Source: Arthrobacter citreus
GTDB lineage: Bacteria; Bacillota; Bacilli; Bacillales; Bacillaceae_G
Assembly: GCA_013200995.1 (NCBI GenBank)
Contig: CP053688.1
Coordinates: 372,001-436,000 of the forward strand
Length of the DNA: 64,000 nucleotides
Reading direction: 5' to 3'
The notes beneath the pieces are model-generated. The model saw only the letters and a program-made list of their open reading frames with translations. It was not told the DNA's origin and did not search any database. Positions 46,148-54,503 of this stretch are shown here, one piece after another (the stretch's first letter is position 1; each line of letters begins with the position of its first letter). The position numbers and the translations under genes are program-made.

Positions 46148-46327
46148 ATGAGACACGAAGAAGCTGTTGGTCTTTTTTATGGAGCTTTTGTAATTTTAGG
46201 TTTAGTAGTTGGTTTAGGTGTAGGTTATTTTACATCACATCTAATTGTAGGTGGCTTTCTTGGTTTTGGAATTGGTATAGGTTTAGGTCTATTAAGCAAT
46301 GCTATTTTATACATTAATAGAGATTGA
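46148..46327 (+). CDS. glycine-rich small membrane protein
   Basis: 59 residues, MRHEEAVGLFYGAFVILGL at the start, two transmembrane helices with a GxGxG-type glycine pattern (GLVVGLGVGYF, GFLGFGIGIGLGLL). No domain recognised. The ribosome site is weak (AAGGGATGA, about 12 bases upstream), so the start is uncertain; 52 bases before the drug exporter gene. It may be a small accessory membrane protein for that exporter; no direct evidence. Confidence 0.5.
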   Translation: MRHEEAVGLFYGAFVILGLVVGLGVGYFTSHLIVGGFLGFGIGIGLGLLSNAILYINRD

Positions 46328-46379
46328 ATTTGAGACTGTACTTTGATTTATAGGCATGAAAGGTAAAGGAGAGATGATT

Positions 46380-47891
46380 ATGCAAAAAAGGGAAACAAAA
46401 TTGGTTCCTGTTATGATTGCGTTATTACTGGGGATATTTTTCGCTTCTCTTGATAACACAATTGTTTCAACTGCGATGCCAACAATTTTAAAAGACTTAG
46501 GTGGCTATGATAAATTTGTTTGGGTAACGTCAGCTTATTTAGTGACTGAAATGGCTGGGATGCCAATTTTCGGTAAACTTTCTGATATGTACGGTAGAAA
46601 AAGATTTTTTATGTTAGGTATTATCTTATTCATTTTAGGTTCGATTCTTTGTGGAACTGCAACTTCTATTATTCAACTTAGTGTTTACCGTGCGATTCAA
46701 GGTATTGGTGGAAGTGCTTTAATGCCAATTGCTTTTACAATTATTTGGGATGTGTTTCCTGTTGAAAAGCGTGGTAAAATGAGCGGTATTTTTGGTGCAG
46801 TATTTGGATTATCAAGCGTACTTGGACCACTAATTGGTGCTTACATTACAGATTATATTAACTGGAGATTTATTTTCTATATCAATATTCCATTTGGACT
46901 TTTAACATTAGGATTAATCGGTTATTTTTATGTTGAATCGAAAAACCATACAAAGCAACAAATCGACTGGTGGGGTGCAATTACATTTGTTATTAGTATT
47001 GTCTGTTTAATGTTTGCACTTGAGCTTGGCGGAAAAGAATATGCTTGGGATTCAGTTCAAATTTTAGGTTTATTTGCTGGGTTCGCAGTTTTCTTAATTG
47101 TTTTCTTATTTATTGAACGTAAAGTAGCAGAACCGATTATTTCATTTGATATGTTTAAATATCGACTTTTTGCTGCTAGTAACTTTGTCGGATTATTCTA
47201 CGGGGCGGCATTCATCGCTGCAACAATTTATATCCCGATCTTTATTCAATTTGTTCAAGGTGGAACAGCAACGAATTCTGGCTTAGTTTTATTACCAATG
47301 ATGGTAAGTGTAAGTATTTCTGCTACACTAGGTGGGGCATTAGCAAATCGAATGAGTTATCGTAGTATAATGTTCGGTTCGGTTGTCCTATTATTAGCAG
47401 GTATTATTTGTTTAGGTACGATCACACCTGATACGAGTAAATTCCAAGTGATTGTGTATATGGTTATTGTTGGACTTGGCGTTGGAGCTTCATTCTCAGT
47501 TCTTGGTATGTCTGCAATGCATCACTTTGACAATGAAAATCGTGGTTCAGCAAGTTCAACAAACTCATTCCTACGTGCATTAGGAATGACAGTAGGGATT
47601 ACTGTTTTTGGTGTTATTCAACGAAATGTATTTACTGACAAAATTACAGATGCTTTTGCAGGTAGCGGAGCACCTCAAAATTTCTCTAATATTAATCAAG
47701 CATTTACACCTGAAGCTCAAAAACTGATTCCAGCACCAATATTGGCGAAAATTATAGATGTGTTTTCTTCTTCAATCGCCCATACTTTCCTTTGGACACT
47801 AGTTCCAGTAGGATTGGCGCTGATTTCAATTTTCCTAATGGGTAATGAACGCTTATCTGATAAAGATTTTGCTAAGAGTAATGCTTCATAA
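46380..47891 (+). CDS. 14-TM MFS drug exporter, DHA2/EmrB-QacA type
   Basis: 503 residues. Fourteen membrane helices; motif D1 LDNTIVSTAMPTI near residue 21, motif A GKLSDMYGRKRFF near residue 63, and motif C GPLIGAYITDYINWRFIFYINIP near 144. Members export lipophilic cations, antibiotics or antiseptics with protons. The start at ATG 46380 is chosen since AAAGGAGAG ends 8 bases upstream; two earlier ATGs overlap or precede that site. Terminator follows. Confidence 0.92.
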   Translation: MQKRETKLVPVMIALLLGIFFASLDNTIVSTAMPTILKDLGGYDKFVWVTSAYLVTEMAGMPIFGKLSDMYGRKRFFMLGIILFILGSILCGTATSIIQLSVYRAIQGIGGSALMPIAFTIIWDVFPVEKRGKMSGIFGAVFGLSSVLGPLIGAYITDYINWRFIFYINIPFGLLTLGLIGYFYVESKNHTKQQIDWWGAITFVISIVCLMFALELGGKEYAWDSVQILGLFAGFAVFLIVFLFIERKVAEPIISFDMFKYRLFAASNFVGLFYGAAFIAATIYIPIFIQFVQGGTATNSGLVLLPMMVSVSISATLGGALANRMSYRSIMFGSVVLLLAGIICLGTITPDTSKFQVIVYMVIVGLGVGASFSVLGMSAMHHFDNENRGSASSTNSFLRALGMTVGITVFGVIQRNVFTDKITDAFAGSGAPQNFSNINQAFTPEAQKLIPAPILAKIIDVFSSSIAHTFLWTLVPVGLALISIFLMGNERLSDKDFAKSNAS

Positions 47892-47902
47892 ATAGTGATA
47901 TT

Positions 47903-47934
47903 AAAAAGAAAGACCTTTGGTCTTTCTTTTTTTA
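47903..47934 (+). terminator. intrinsic terminator
   Basis: Palindromic AAAAGAAAGACC / GGTCTTTCTTTT with a 3-base loop and T-run. Confidence 0.88.
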
Positions 47935-47955
47935 GAGGTTTGATATAGTAAAGCA

Positions 47956-48091
47956 AGATGATGAAAATAATACGCTTTATGAACAAAAATCTCTGTTTTA
48001 TGAATAAATTTACGGACTTTATGCATAAATATAATCACTTTATGAACCAAGTTCACAACTTTTTGCACATTGTTCATAATCTGTTCGCCAT
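47956..48091. repeat. 21-bp tandem array with TGTTCGCCAT end
   Basis: Five exact 21-bp steps (TTATGAACAAAAATCTCTGTT first at 47977, then 47998, 48019, 48040 and 48061), plus a weaker unit at 47956. The core is TTATGMAYAAA. The array ends directly in TGTTCGCCAT at 48082-48091, the same end seen in the array near 54.5 kb. No coding role is likely. Confidence 0.75.
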
Positions 48092-48148
48092 GCCTGAAAA
48101 GAGGGCTTGAGGAAGTAAATAGTAAGATACTAAAGGAGAGAGATTATT

Positions 48149-48775
48149 ATGACAGAAATTTGGGAATCAAGTTTTATCGAAAATCAAATGATGTGGGGGT
48201 TAGAGCCTGCAGATTCAGCAATTTTGACAAAAGATTTTTTCGTTGAGAAGAATATTAAGGACATATTAATTCCGGGTTTTGGATATGGTCGAAATGCAAA
48301 TGTTTTTATTGAAAACGGAATAAATGTAACTGGCATTGAAATTTCTGAAACAGCGATTGAATTGGCTAGGAAAAATGGAATGAGTTCTCATATTTTTCAT
48401 GGTTCAGTTACCGATATGCCTTTTGATAACAGACAGTATGATGGGATTTTTTGCTACGCACTTATTCATTTATTGAATAAACATGATCGAGAAAAGTTTA
48501 TTAGTGATTGTTATAACCAATTAAGTCCAAATGGATATATGATTTTCACTACTATTTCAAAAGATGCTCCAATGTTTGGTAAGGGCAAACAACTAGGTGA
48601 AAACTATTTCGAAATAACGGAAGGGATGAAATTATTTTTTTATGATTCCGAATCGATTAAACAAGAGTTTGGAAAATATGGATTGATCGAAGCATTAGAA
48701 ATTGTTGAACCACATAAGAATATGGAAAATAAACCTCCATTTAAATTTACGATGATAAAATGTCAAAAAAGATAA
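48149..48775 (+). CDS. class I SAM-dependent methyltransferase
   Basis: 208 residues. The Rossmann-like SAM site IPGFGYGRNANVF (motif I) is near residue 42, then GIEISETAIELARKNG and YDGIFCYALIHLL. The IYEKxFxENxxMWGxEP-like opening (IWESSFIENQMMWGLEP) marks the thiol/tellurite-type methyltransferase branch. Substrate unknown. AAAGGAGAG lies 8 bases upstream of the ATG. Single gene after the repeat array. Confidence 0.88.
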   Translation: MTEIWESSFIENQMMWGLEPADSAILTKDFFVEKNIKDILIPGFGYGRNANVFIENGINVTGIEISETAIELARKNGMSSHIFHGSVTDMPFDNRQYDGIFCYALIHLLNKHDREKFISDCYNQLSPNGYMIFTTISKDAPMFGKGKQLGENYFEITEGMKLFFYDSESIKQEFGKYGLIEALEIVEPHKNMENKPPFKFTMIKCQKR

Positions 48776-48892
48776 AATATAGCGAACTAAGGGGAGTCCA
48801 TAGGCTTCCTCATTTTTGCTTAGAAGTGCAATATTAATAGGTGGTTGTCTTTTTCGTAAAATAGTTTAGACTATTAATTGAGGTGAAAGCTC

Positions 48893-49321
48893 TTGAAAGA
48901 TAAGGTTTCTAGTACGAAATGGTTTGGACTAGCACTGCAATCTCTACTCATTTTAGCAGAGCAAGATGGAATATGCCCAAGTGCAGTTTTAGCTCAGAAA
49001 CTTGAAGCCCAGTCAACCTTTTTACGAAAAATTCTTGCCAATTTAGTTAAAGCGGGGATCATTTCAGCTAAAGAAGGTCGAGATGGTGGATATTACTTAG
49101 CGAAAGATGTTAATGAAATTACTTTAAAAGATGTTTATGATGCGATGAGATCTGATCCATATTCCAAAGGTTTCTTGGATGTTAATAGTAAGGAATGTTT
49201 TGCTCCTTCTACAAAATCGGCTTTATACGAGTTAAAAGACGAGATGGAGAGCTGGCTAGTTGAAGGCCTTGCGAAGAAAACAATTTCTGACTTATTACCT
49301 AATGAAAAAGAGAATGGGTAA
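48893..49321 (+). CDS. Rrf2-family transcriptional regulator
   Basis: 142 residues. An N-terminal winged helix (residues 1-85; EAQSTFLRKILANLVKAGIISAKEGRDGGYYLAK) is typical of Rrf2. The three-cysteine iron-sulfur cluster of IscR/NsrR is absent. Only isolated cysteines (ICPS, ECFAPS) are present, so it may sense thiol-reactive compounds or another ligand instead. TTG start with GAGGTGAAAG 4-8 bases upstream. It lies directly before a nitroreductase gene whose promoter carries a three-box repeat, its likely operator. Confidence 0.88.
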   Translation: MKDKVSSTKWFGLALQSLLILAEQDGICPSAVLAQKLEAQSTFLRKILANLVKAGIISAKEGRDGGYYLAKDVNEITLKDVYDAMRSDPYSKGFLDVNSKECFAPSTKSALYELKDEMESWLVEGLAKKTISDLLPNEKENG

Positions 49322-49324
49322 AAT

Positions 49325-49360
49325 AAAATCGAAACAATATAGTTTCGATTTTATTTTTTT
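49325..49360 (+). terminator. intrinsic terminator
   Basis: Perfect 11-bp stem AAAATCGAAAC / GTTTCGATTTT and T-run, separating regulator and nitroreductase transcripts. Confidence 0.88.
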
Positions 49361-49372
49361 TGGAAACTGTAG

Positions 49373-49402
49373 TTGACTTTTATACAGTTAAAGTCATATA
49401 CT
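49373..49402 (+). promoter_or_regulatory. sigma-A promoter of the nitroreductase gene
   Basis: TTGACT, 18 bases, TATACT, starting 69 bases before the ATG. Both elements are near consensus. Confidence 0.6.
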
Positions 49403-49422
49403 GTACTTGTAAATAATACAGT
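49383..49422. promoter_or_regulatory. three-box operator, TACAGT / ACTGTA / TACAGT
   Basis: TACAGT at 49383, ACTGTA at 49400 and TACAGT at 49417. The starts are exactly 17 bases apart and the orientation alternates. The boxes cover the spacer, -10 region and early transcript, a repression-type placement. The adjacent Rrf2 regulator is the natural candidate. Confidence 0.6.
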
Positions 49423-49441
49423 TAATCAAGGAGAGATCAAT

Positions 49442-50149
49442 ATGTCTAGTACGAAAACAGAAAGAGAAGAATATTTAAATAAAGTAAACGAAATTGATTT
49501 TGGAACTGATGCACCTAAAGAAATTGAAAGCACAGATTTCTTTACTGTAGCAAAAGAAAGAAGATCAGTTCGTCATTATGACCCAAGTTTTCAACTGTCT
49601 GATGATGAAATTAAAGAATTACTTGAAATTGCAATCCAAGCTCCATCATCATCAAACTTACAACCATGGAGATTTCTTGTCATTAAAGATCAAGAAACAA
49701 AACAAAAATTATTACCAATCGCAAATAACCAACAACAAGTTGTTGATGCATCTGCAGTTATCGCTGTATTAGGTGATATTGAGGCATTCAAAAATGCTGA
49801 TCGCATTTATGATGAATTAGTCGCAAAAGAAATGATGACTCAAGAAGTTAAAGACTTCTATGTAGGTTCAATTGTGAAAAACTACGGAAGCTTACCAGAA
49901 GAAGTAGCTACAAAAGTTGCTATGATTGACGGTGGATTAGTATCAATGCAATTTATGCTTGCTGCAAAAGCAAAAGGCTTAGACACAGTACCAATGGGTG
50001 GATATGACCAAGCGAAGTTTATCGAAGCATTCAATGTACCAGCAAACTTCAAACCAGTAATGTTAATTTCAGTAGGTAAAGGAATTAAAGCAGGCTTCGA
50101 AAAAGTTCGTCTTACTTTAGATGAAGTTGTTACTTGGGATAAATATTAA
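49442..50149 (+). CDS. nitroreductase-family FMN protein
   Basis: 235 residues. The FMN-binding opening RRSVRHYDPSF is near residue 42 and the SSSNLQPWRFLVI motif near 74, followed by the dimer-forming middle and GGYDQAKFIEAFNVPANFKPVMLISVGKG end. It reduces quinones, nitro-compounds or similar electrophiles with NAD(P)H. AAGGAGAG lies 6-8 bases before ATG 49442; an earlier frame start would run through the promoter. Downstream of and likely repressed by the Rrf2 protein. Confidence 0.9.
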   Translation: MSSTKTEREEYLNKVNEIDFGTDAPKEIESTDFFTVAKERRSVRHYDPSFQLSDDEIKELLEIAIQAPSSSNLQPWRFLVIKDQETKQKLLPIANNQQQVVDASAVIAVLGDIEAFKNADRIYDELVAKEMMTQEVKDFYVGSIVKNYGSLPEEVATKVAMIDGGLVSMQFMLAAKAKGLDTVPMGGYDQAKFIEAFNVPANFKPVMLISVGKGIKAGFEKVRLTLDEVVTWDKY

Positions 50150-50179
50150 GAAATCAGGGTTAAAAGAAGGGCAGGGAAT

Positions 50180-50209
50180 AGGGAGAACCTAGTACCTGTT
50201 CTTTTTTCT
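50180..50209 (+). terminator. weak terminator candidate
   Basis: AGAAC / GTTCT with a 9-base loop, then TTTTTTCTT. Short stem. Confidence 0.4.
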
Positions 50210-50421
50210 TGTATTTCTAAATTCGTTTCCTTAGCACATCATCTCCTCACACGGAACTACTAGTATTAAAAGAATATGTATTGTAAAATTTAATCGAAGA
50301 AGTTTGTGAATCTATTGGGAATTTTGTTTCGGTACATAATGGCTATACTACTATAAAACGAACATATTAAATCCTTAAGATCGGTTATTATCTATTTAAG
50401 TAATTTTGTGAGGTGTTAATG

Positions 50422-51015
50422 ATGGAGAATGGTAATATGCATCCTAAAGTTGAAGCATTTTTAATTAGAGCCAAAAAGTGGCAAGAAGAATTTTATAAAT
50501 TGAGAGAAATCGTGCTTGAGTGTGAATTGACCGAAGATTTTAAATGGATGCATCCTTGTTACACGCTTGATAATAAAAATGTAGTTTTAATACATGGTTT
50601 TAAAGAATATTGTGCACTTTTGTTTCACAAAGGTGCGTTGTTAAAAGATCCAAAAGGTATTCTAATACAACAGACGGAAAATGTACAATCAGCACGTCAG
50701 ATTCGGTTTAGGAATATTCAAGAAATAATTGAAATGGAAAGTGTCTTAATCGATTATATTAAAGAAGCAATCGAAGTGGAAAAAGCAGGTTTGCAGGTTG
50801 AATTAAAAAAGACTGCAGATTATGAAGTTCCTGAAGAACTTCAACTTAAATTAGATGAAAACTCTGCCTTTAAAACTGCTTTTGAAGCATTGACTCCAGG
50901 GCGTCAAAGAGCTTATATTTATTATTTTTCTCAACCAAAACAATCGAAAACTAGAGCGTCACGTGTAGAAAAGTATATTGATCATATTCTTGACGGAAAA
51001 GGTTTAAATGATTAG
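50422..51015 (+). CDS. ydeI: YdeI-like protein (DUF1801 domain)
   Basis: 197 residues. The DUF1801 core lies in residues 1-120 (EDFKWMHPCYTLDNKNVVLIHGFKEYCALLFHKGALLKDPKG). The C-terminal YdeI-type tail carries LTPGRQRAYIYYFSQPKQSKTRASRVEKY. The enzymatic role is unknown. GAGGTG precedes two adjacent ATGs; the second (50422) has better spacing. Single gene. Confidence 0.82.
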   Translation: MENGNMHPKVEAFLIRAKKWQEEFYKLREIVLECELTEDFKWMHPCYTLDNKNVVLIHGFKEYCALLFHKGALLKDPKGILIQQTENVQSARQIRFRNIQEIIEMESVLIDYIKEAIEVEKAGLQVELKKTADYEVPEELQLKLDENSAFKTAFEALTPGRQRAYIYYFSQPKQSKTRASRVEKYIDHILDGKGLND

Positions 51016-51095
51016 TATAAAATTAGTAAAAAAATATATACATGCTAAATAAAGAGTGATTATCACTAGTAATATAAAAAGAAGGAGGGAATCGT

Positions 51096-51293
51096 ATGGG
51101 ACAAAATAAACATGCAATTCATCTTCACAATATGCATCGTAACCATAATCAACGAGTAGCTAAGTTTCATAAGGAACACGCTATTCAGATTGCAAATGGA
51201 GAAAATGGAAATGGTTTATTAGCTAGATGGGAAAGATTCGTTTTTTTCAAAGCAAGAGATTTATTTAAACTAATTAAAAACGTGATCAAGTGA
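51096..51293 (+). CDS. small basic protein, unknown
   Basis: 65 residues, very basic, His- and Asn-rich in the first half (HAIHLHNMHRNHNQR) with an amphipathic helix near the end (RWERFVFFKARDLFKLIKNVIK). AAGGAGGG lies 6 bases before the ATG, one of the strongest sites in the window. A strong terminator follows. No family recognised; the composition could suit nucleic-acid or membrane-surface binding. Confidence 0.65.
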   Translation: MGQNKHAIHLHNMHRNHNQRVAKFHKEHAIQIANGENGNGLLARWERFVFFKARDLFKLIKNVIK

Positions 51294-51309
51294 ACTTTAA
51301 AAAAAATGT

Positions 51310-51345
51310 AAAAACCACAAGGAATTAATTCCTTGTGGTTTTTAT
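51310..51345. terminator. bidirectional intrinsic terminator
   Basis: Perfect 14-bp palindrome AAAACCACAAGGAA / TTCCTTGTGGTTTT with TTAA loop, between convergent genes. Confidence 0.9.
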
Positions 51346-51359
51346 TTTATCTTGATTTA

Positions 51360-52175
51360 TTAAGCTTCACCATGTAAACGATAAGCCATATGATTTGTTG
51401 GGCCTACGTATTGATTAATTGGGAATGAGTGACGAATTGCTTCAGTAATGAATTTTTTTGCAGTGTTAATTGCTTCTCTTGGTTCTGCACCTTTAGCAAG
51501 CTCTGCACAAATTGCTGCAGAGTATGTACAACCTGCTCCATGTGTGTATGTAGTTTCAATTCTGTCAGATTCTAAATGTTCGATTTTTTCACCATCAAAT
51601 AATACGTCTATTGCATTTTCATGTTGAATTTTGCTTCCGCCTTTTACTAAAACATATTTTGCACCTAACTCATGGATTTTGCGTGCTGCTTCCTCCATTT
51701 GTTCAACTGTACAAATTGGTGCCATTTTAGCTAATTGTGCTGCCTCGAATAAGTTTGGCGTTACAACTGTTGAAAGGGGAACTAAAATTTCTCTCAATGC
51801 ATCATTTGTTTCTGGATGAAGAGCTTCGTCATTTCCTTTACAAATCATAACTGGGTCTACAACTACGCGATCAATATTATGTTTTTTAATCGTTTTTGCA
51901 GCTAACTCAATGATCTCAACTGATCCTAGCATTCCTGTTTTCATCGCTTGAATTCCAACACCAACTACGATTGTTTCTAATTGTGCTGCAATTGTATCTA
52001 TATCAATTGGGAATACTTGATGATGCCAATGATTATGAGGATCCATCGCTACTAAAGTTGTAATTGCACTCATTCCATAAACATTACGTTCCTGAAATGT
52101 TTTAATATCAGCTTGTAACCCTGCTCCACCACTACTATCTGATCCCGCAAGTGTAAGTGCTTTATAAATTGTCAT
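51360..52175 (-). CDS. pdxK: pyridoxine/pyridoxal/pyridoxamine kinase
   Basis: 271 residues. Ribokinase-like fold of the ThiD/PdxK group with AGSDSSGGAGLQADIKTF at residues 9-26, MICKGNDEALHPE, PNLFEAAQLA, VLVKGGSK and the anion hole THGAGCTYSAAI near 213. The SDSSGGAG and CKGND wording is that of PdxK of B. subtilis/S. aureus, not classical ThiD, so vitamin B6 salvage is favoured. AAAGGAGGAA lies 7 bases before ATG 52175; a longer frame upstream has no support. Confidence 0.85.
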   Translation of the reverse strand: MTIYKALTLAGSDSSGGAGLQADIKTFQERNVYGMSAITTLVAMDPHNHWHHQVFPIDIDTIAAQLETIVVGVGIQAMKTGMLGSVEIIELAAKTIKKHNIDRVVVDPVMICKGNDEALHPETNDALREILVPLSTVVTPNLFEAAQLAKMAPICTVEQMEEAARKIHELGAKYVLVKGGSKIQHENAIDVLFDGEKIEHLESDRIETTYTHGAGCTYSAAICAELAKGAEPREAINTAKKFITEAIRHSFPINQYVGPTNHMAYRLHGEA

Positions 52176-52376
52176 GTGAAAAATTCCTCCTTTGAAGTAC
52201 ATAGAAATATTATACATAAAGGAAGTCGAATGGTACAAGGTAAGCGCATTAGTCGTTAGACAATATTAGTAAAAAAATTGAAGTTTTACAATAAATTTGA
52301 GTTTTTTACTAATCTTTCATGGCCTTTAGAACCAGAATTCTCTTCATGTTACCCTCAAAATTTGTCGAAAAATCTA

Positions 52377-52406
52377 TTGACAAACTAGATTAGTAGATTG
52401 TATATT
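52377..52406 (+). promoter_or_regulatory. sigma-A promoter of the lysine riboswitch transcript
   Basis: Consensus TTGACA, 18 bases, TATATT, placed about 30 bases before the riboswitch stem P1. Confidence 0.65.
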
Positions 52407-52438
52407 GAACTTATAAAATTAAATTTAATATGATCTTT

Positions 52439-52622
52439 ATCTCGTATGGATAGAGGCGCGGTTTTGATTAGTCATTACTTTGAGGTTTATGGGACCTACG
52501 ATAAGTAATAAAAGGCGAAACTGCCGAAATAATAAATTTACCATTTAAATTTATTATTGGGCCTATTGCTAAATAAGCGTAGGACTGTCACAAGATTTCT
52601 TGTGGAGGGCTATTGAAGAGAT
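52439..52622 (+). ncRNA. lysine riboswitch (L-box)
   Basis: Conserved blocks in order: AUAGAGGCGCG, a P2/P3 region ending GGACCUACGAU, AAGGCGAAACUGCCGAAA, a long hairpin, AGGACUGUCAC and the signature UGUGGAGGGCUAUUG. They match the L-box as known upstream of B. subtilis lysC. Basal pairing ATCTC / GAGAT and ATAG / CTAT closes P1. A terminator stem follows at 52655. It should switch off the downstream LysP-like permease when lysine is bound. Confidence 0.9.
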
Positions 52623-52654
52623 GTTGATGCTGTTTGACACATATATTTGAGTCT

Positions 52655-52692
52655 AGAACACGTGAACATTGATTCACGTGTTTTTTGTTTTT
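52655..52692 (+). terminator. riboswitch-controlled terminator
   Basis: AACACGTGAA / TTCACGTGTT stem with long T-run, 35 bases after the L-box P1. Its placement fits transcriptional attenuation. Confidence 0.8.
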
Positions 52693-52817
52693 TTTACTGG
52701 ATTTTCCAATCTTTACATATTGTTGAAAATCATGAGTAAAATACACATCATACAACACTTTATACCGTCCCATATTCTCGCGTAAAGATAAGATTGCAAG
52801 AATCAAGAGGAGGCAAC

Positions 52818-54290
52818 ATGATGGGACTAACAAACCCGAAAAATGATCGTACAGAAACGAATACTAACCAAACTTCTTTAAAAAGAGGTCTAAAAGCAAG
52901 ACATTTAACTATGATTTCAATTGGTGGATCGATTGGGACAGGTTTATTTTTAGCTAGTGGATCTTCAATAAGTGAAGCTGGTCCTGGTGGTGCTATTTTA
53001 GCTTACGGATTGATTGGTATAATGGTTTATTTCTTAATGACTAGTTTAGGTGAGATGGCGACTTATTTACCAGTTTCTGGTTCATTTAGTACTTACGGAT
53101 CTCGCTATGTAGACCCAGCATTTGGTTTTGCAATGGGTTGGAATTATTGGTATAACTGGGCGATTACATTAGCTTTTGAATTATTAGCTTCAGCAATGCT
53201 TATGAAATATTGGTTCCCACATACTCCAGCAGTATTATGGAGCGGAATCTTTTTAGTTATTATTTTAGGTTTAAATTTACTTTCAGTTAAAGGTTATGGT
53301 GAATCAGAATTTTGGTTCTCATTAATTAAAGTAGTTACTGTTGTTGTCTTTTTAATTGTTGGTATTGCAATGATTTTTGGTATTTTAAAAGGGCATGATG
53401 CAGGTTTTAAAAACTTTACTGTTGGTGATGCTCCATTCCATAATGGATTTTTGGGTGTATTATCAATCTTTATCGTTGCAGGATTTTCATTCCAAGGAAC
53501 TGAATTAATTGGTGTTGCAGCAGGTGAGACAGAACATCCAGAAAAAAATGTTCCAAAAGCTATTCGTCAAATTTTCTGGCGTATCCTTTTATTTTACGTG
53601 TTAGCGATTGTAGTAATTGGCTTATTAATTCCTTATACAGATCCTGACTTAGTGCGAGGCAGTGTTGCTGTTAGTCCATTTACTTTAGTATTTGAAAAAT
53701 TAGGTGTTGCATTTGCAGCGTCTGTTATGAATACAGTTATTTTAACATCAGTTTTATCTGCAGGTAATAGCGGAACATATGCGTCAACACGTATGTTATA
53801 TACTCTAGCAGTAGAAGGAAAAGCACCTAAATTCTTAACAAAAGTAAATAAAAATGGTGTTCCTACAAATGCTTTATACGTAACACTTGCAGTTGGTTCT
53901 TTAGCTCTTTTATCTTCATTTTTCGGTGAAGGCCAAGTTTACAATTGGTTATTAAATTTATCTGGTTTATCAGGTTTTATAGCTTGGTTAGGTATTGCGA
54001 TTTCTCACTACCGATTCCGTAAAGGGTATGTTGCTCAAGGGAAAGATTTGAAAGAACTTCCTTACCGTGCAAAATGGTTCCCTCTAGGTCCAATCTTAGC
54101 ATTCTTAGCTTGTTTATTTATTGTTTTAGCTCAAAACTATCAAGCATTTACTGGTCATGCAATTAACTGGCAGGGTGTACTTGTTTCATACATTGGAATT
54201 CCTGTATTTTTAATTGTTTGGTTAGGTTATAAAGTTAAACATAGAACAAAAGTTGTACCTTATAAAGAAATGGATTTAAGTAGAAAATAA
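52818..54290 (+). CDS. lysP: lysine-specific permease, LysP-like (APC family)
   Basis: 490 residues, twelve transmembrane helices. Amino acid permease opening RGLKARHLTMISIGGSIGTGLF, helix 6 AGFSFQGTELIGVAAGETEHPEKNVPKAI and helix 8 region SVLSAGNSGTYASTRMLYTLA. The upstream lysine riboswitch gives strong context that lysine is the substrate. AGAGGAGG lies 6 bases before ATG 52818 (a second ATG directly follows). Ends at a terminator. Confidence 0.93.
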   Translation: MMGLTNPKNDRTETNTNQTSLKRGLKARHLTMISIGGSIGTGLFLASGSSISEAGPGGAILAYGLIGIMVYFLMTSLGEMATYLPVSGSFSTYGSRYVDPAFGFAMGWNYWYNWAITLAFELLASAMLMKYWFPHTPAVLWSGIFLVIILGLNLLSVKGYGESEFWFSLIKVVTVVVFLIVGIAMIFGILKGHDAGFKNFTVGDAPFHNGFLGVLSIFIVAGFSFQGTELIGVAAGETEHPEKNVPKAIRQIFWRILLFYVLAIVVIGLLIPYTDPDLVRGSVAVSPFTLVFEKLGVAFAASVMNTVILTSVLSAGNSGTYASTRMLYTLAVEGKAPKFLTKVNKNGVPTNALYVTLAVGSLALLSSFFGEGQVYNWLLNLSGLSGFIAWLGIAISHYRFRKGYVAQGKDLKELPYRAKWFPLGPILAFLACLFIVLAQNYQAFTGHAINWQGVLVSYIGIPVFLIVWLGYKVKHRTKVVPYKEMDLSRK

Positions 54291-54304
54291 ATTACTATGT
54301 GATC

Positions 54305-54337
54305 TAACCCTTTCATCTATGATGGAAGGGTTTTTTA
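54305..54337 (+). terminator. intrinsic terminator
   Basis: AACCCTTTCATC / GATGGAAGGGTT with one mismatch, then TTTTTT. Confidence 0.85.
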
Positions 54338-54367
54338 GAAAGTTAAGAAAGTATAAATTTTGAGGTG

Positions 54368-54398
54368 TACCACGGTTCTAAAAACTGTGGTATTTTTG
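54368..54398 (+). terminator. second terminator-like hairpin
   Basis: Perfect TACCACGGTT / AACTGTGGTA except one G-T pair, then TTTTTG. Confidence 0.6.
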
Positions 54399-54503
54399 TG
54401 GCTGTACTCTAAGCAAAAAAGGACCAGACTATTTTTTGCCCGTTTTTTTATGGGGTTATTGATGTACGTACAAAACTGTGACATTGTGGGAGAATTAACC
54501 AAT

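Noticed and set aside
51360..52175. thiD, HMP kinase of thiamine synthesis
   Set aside because: The SDSSGGAG and CKGND motifs are those of the PdxK subgroup, and no thi genes or TPP riboswitch are nearby.
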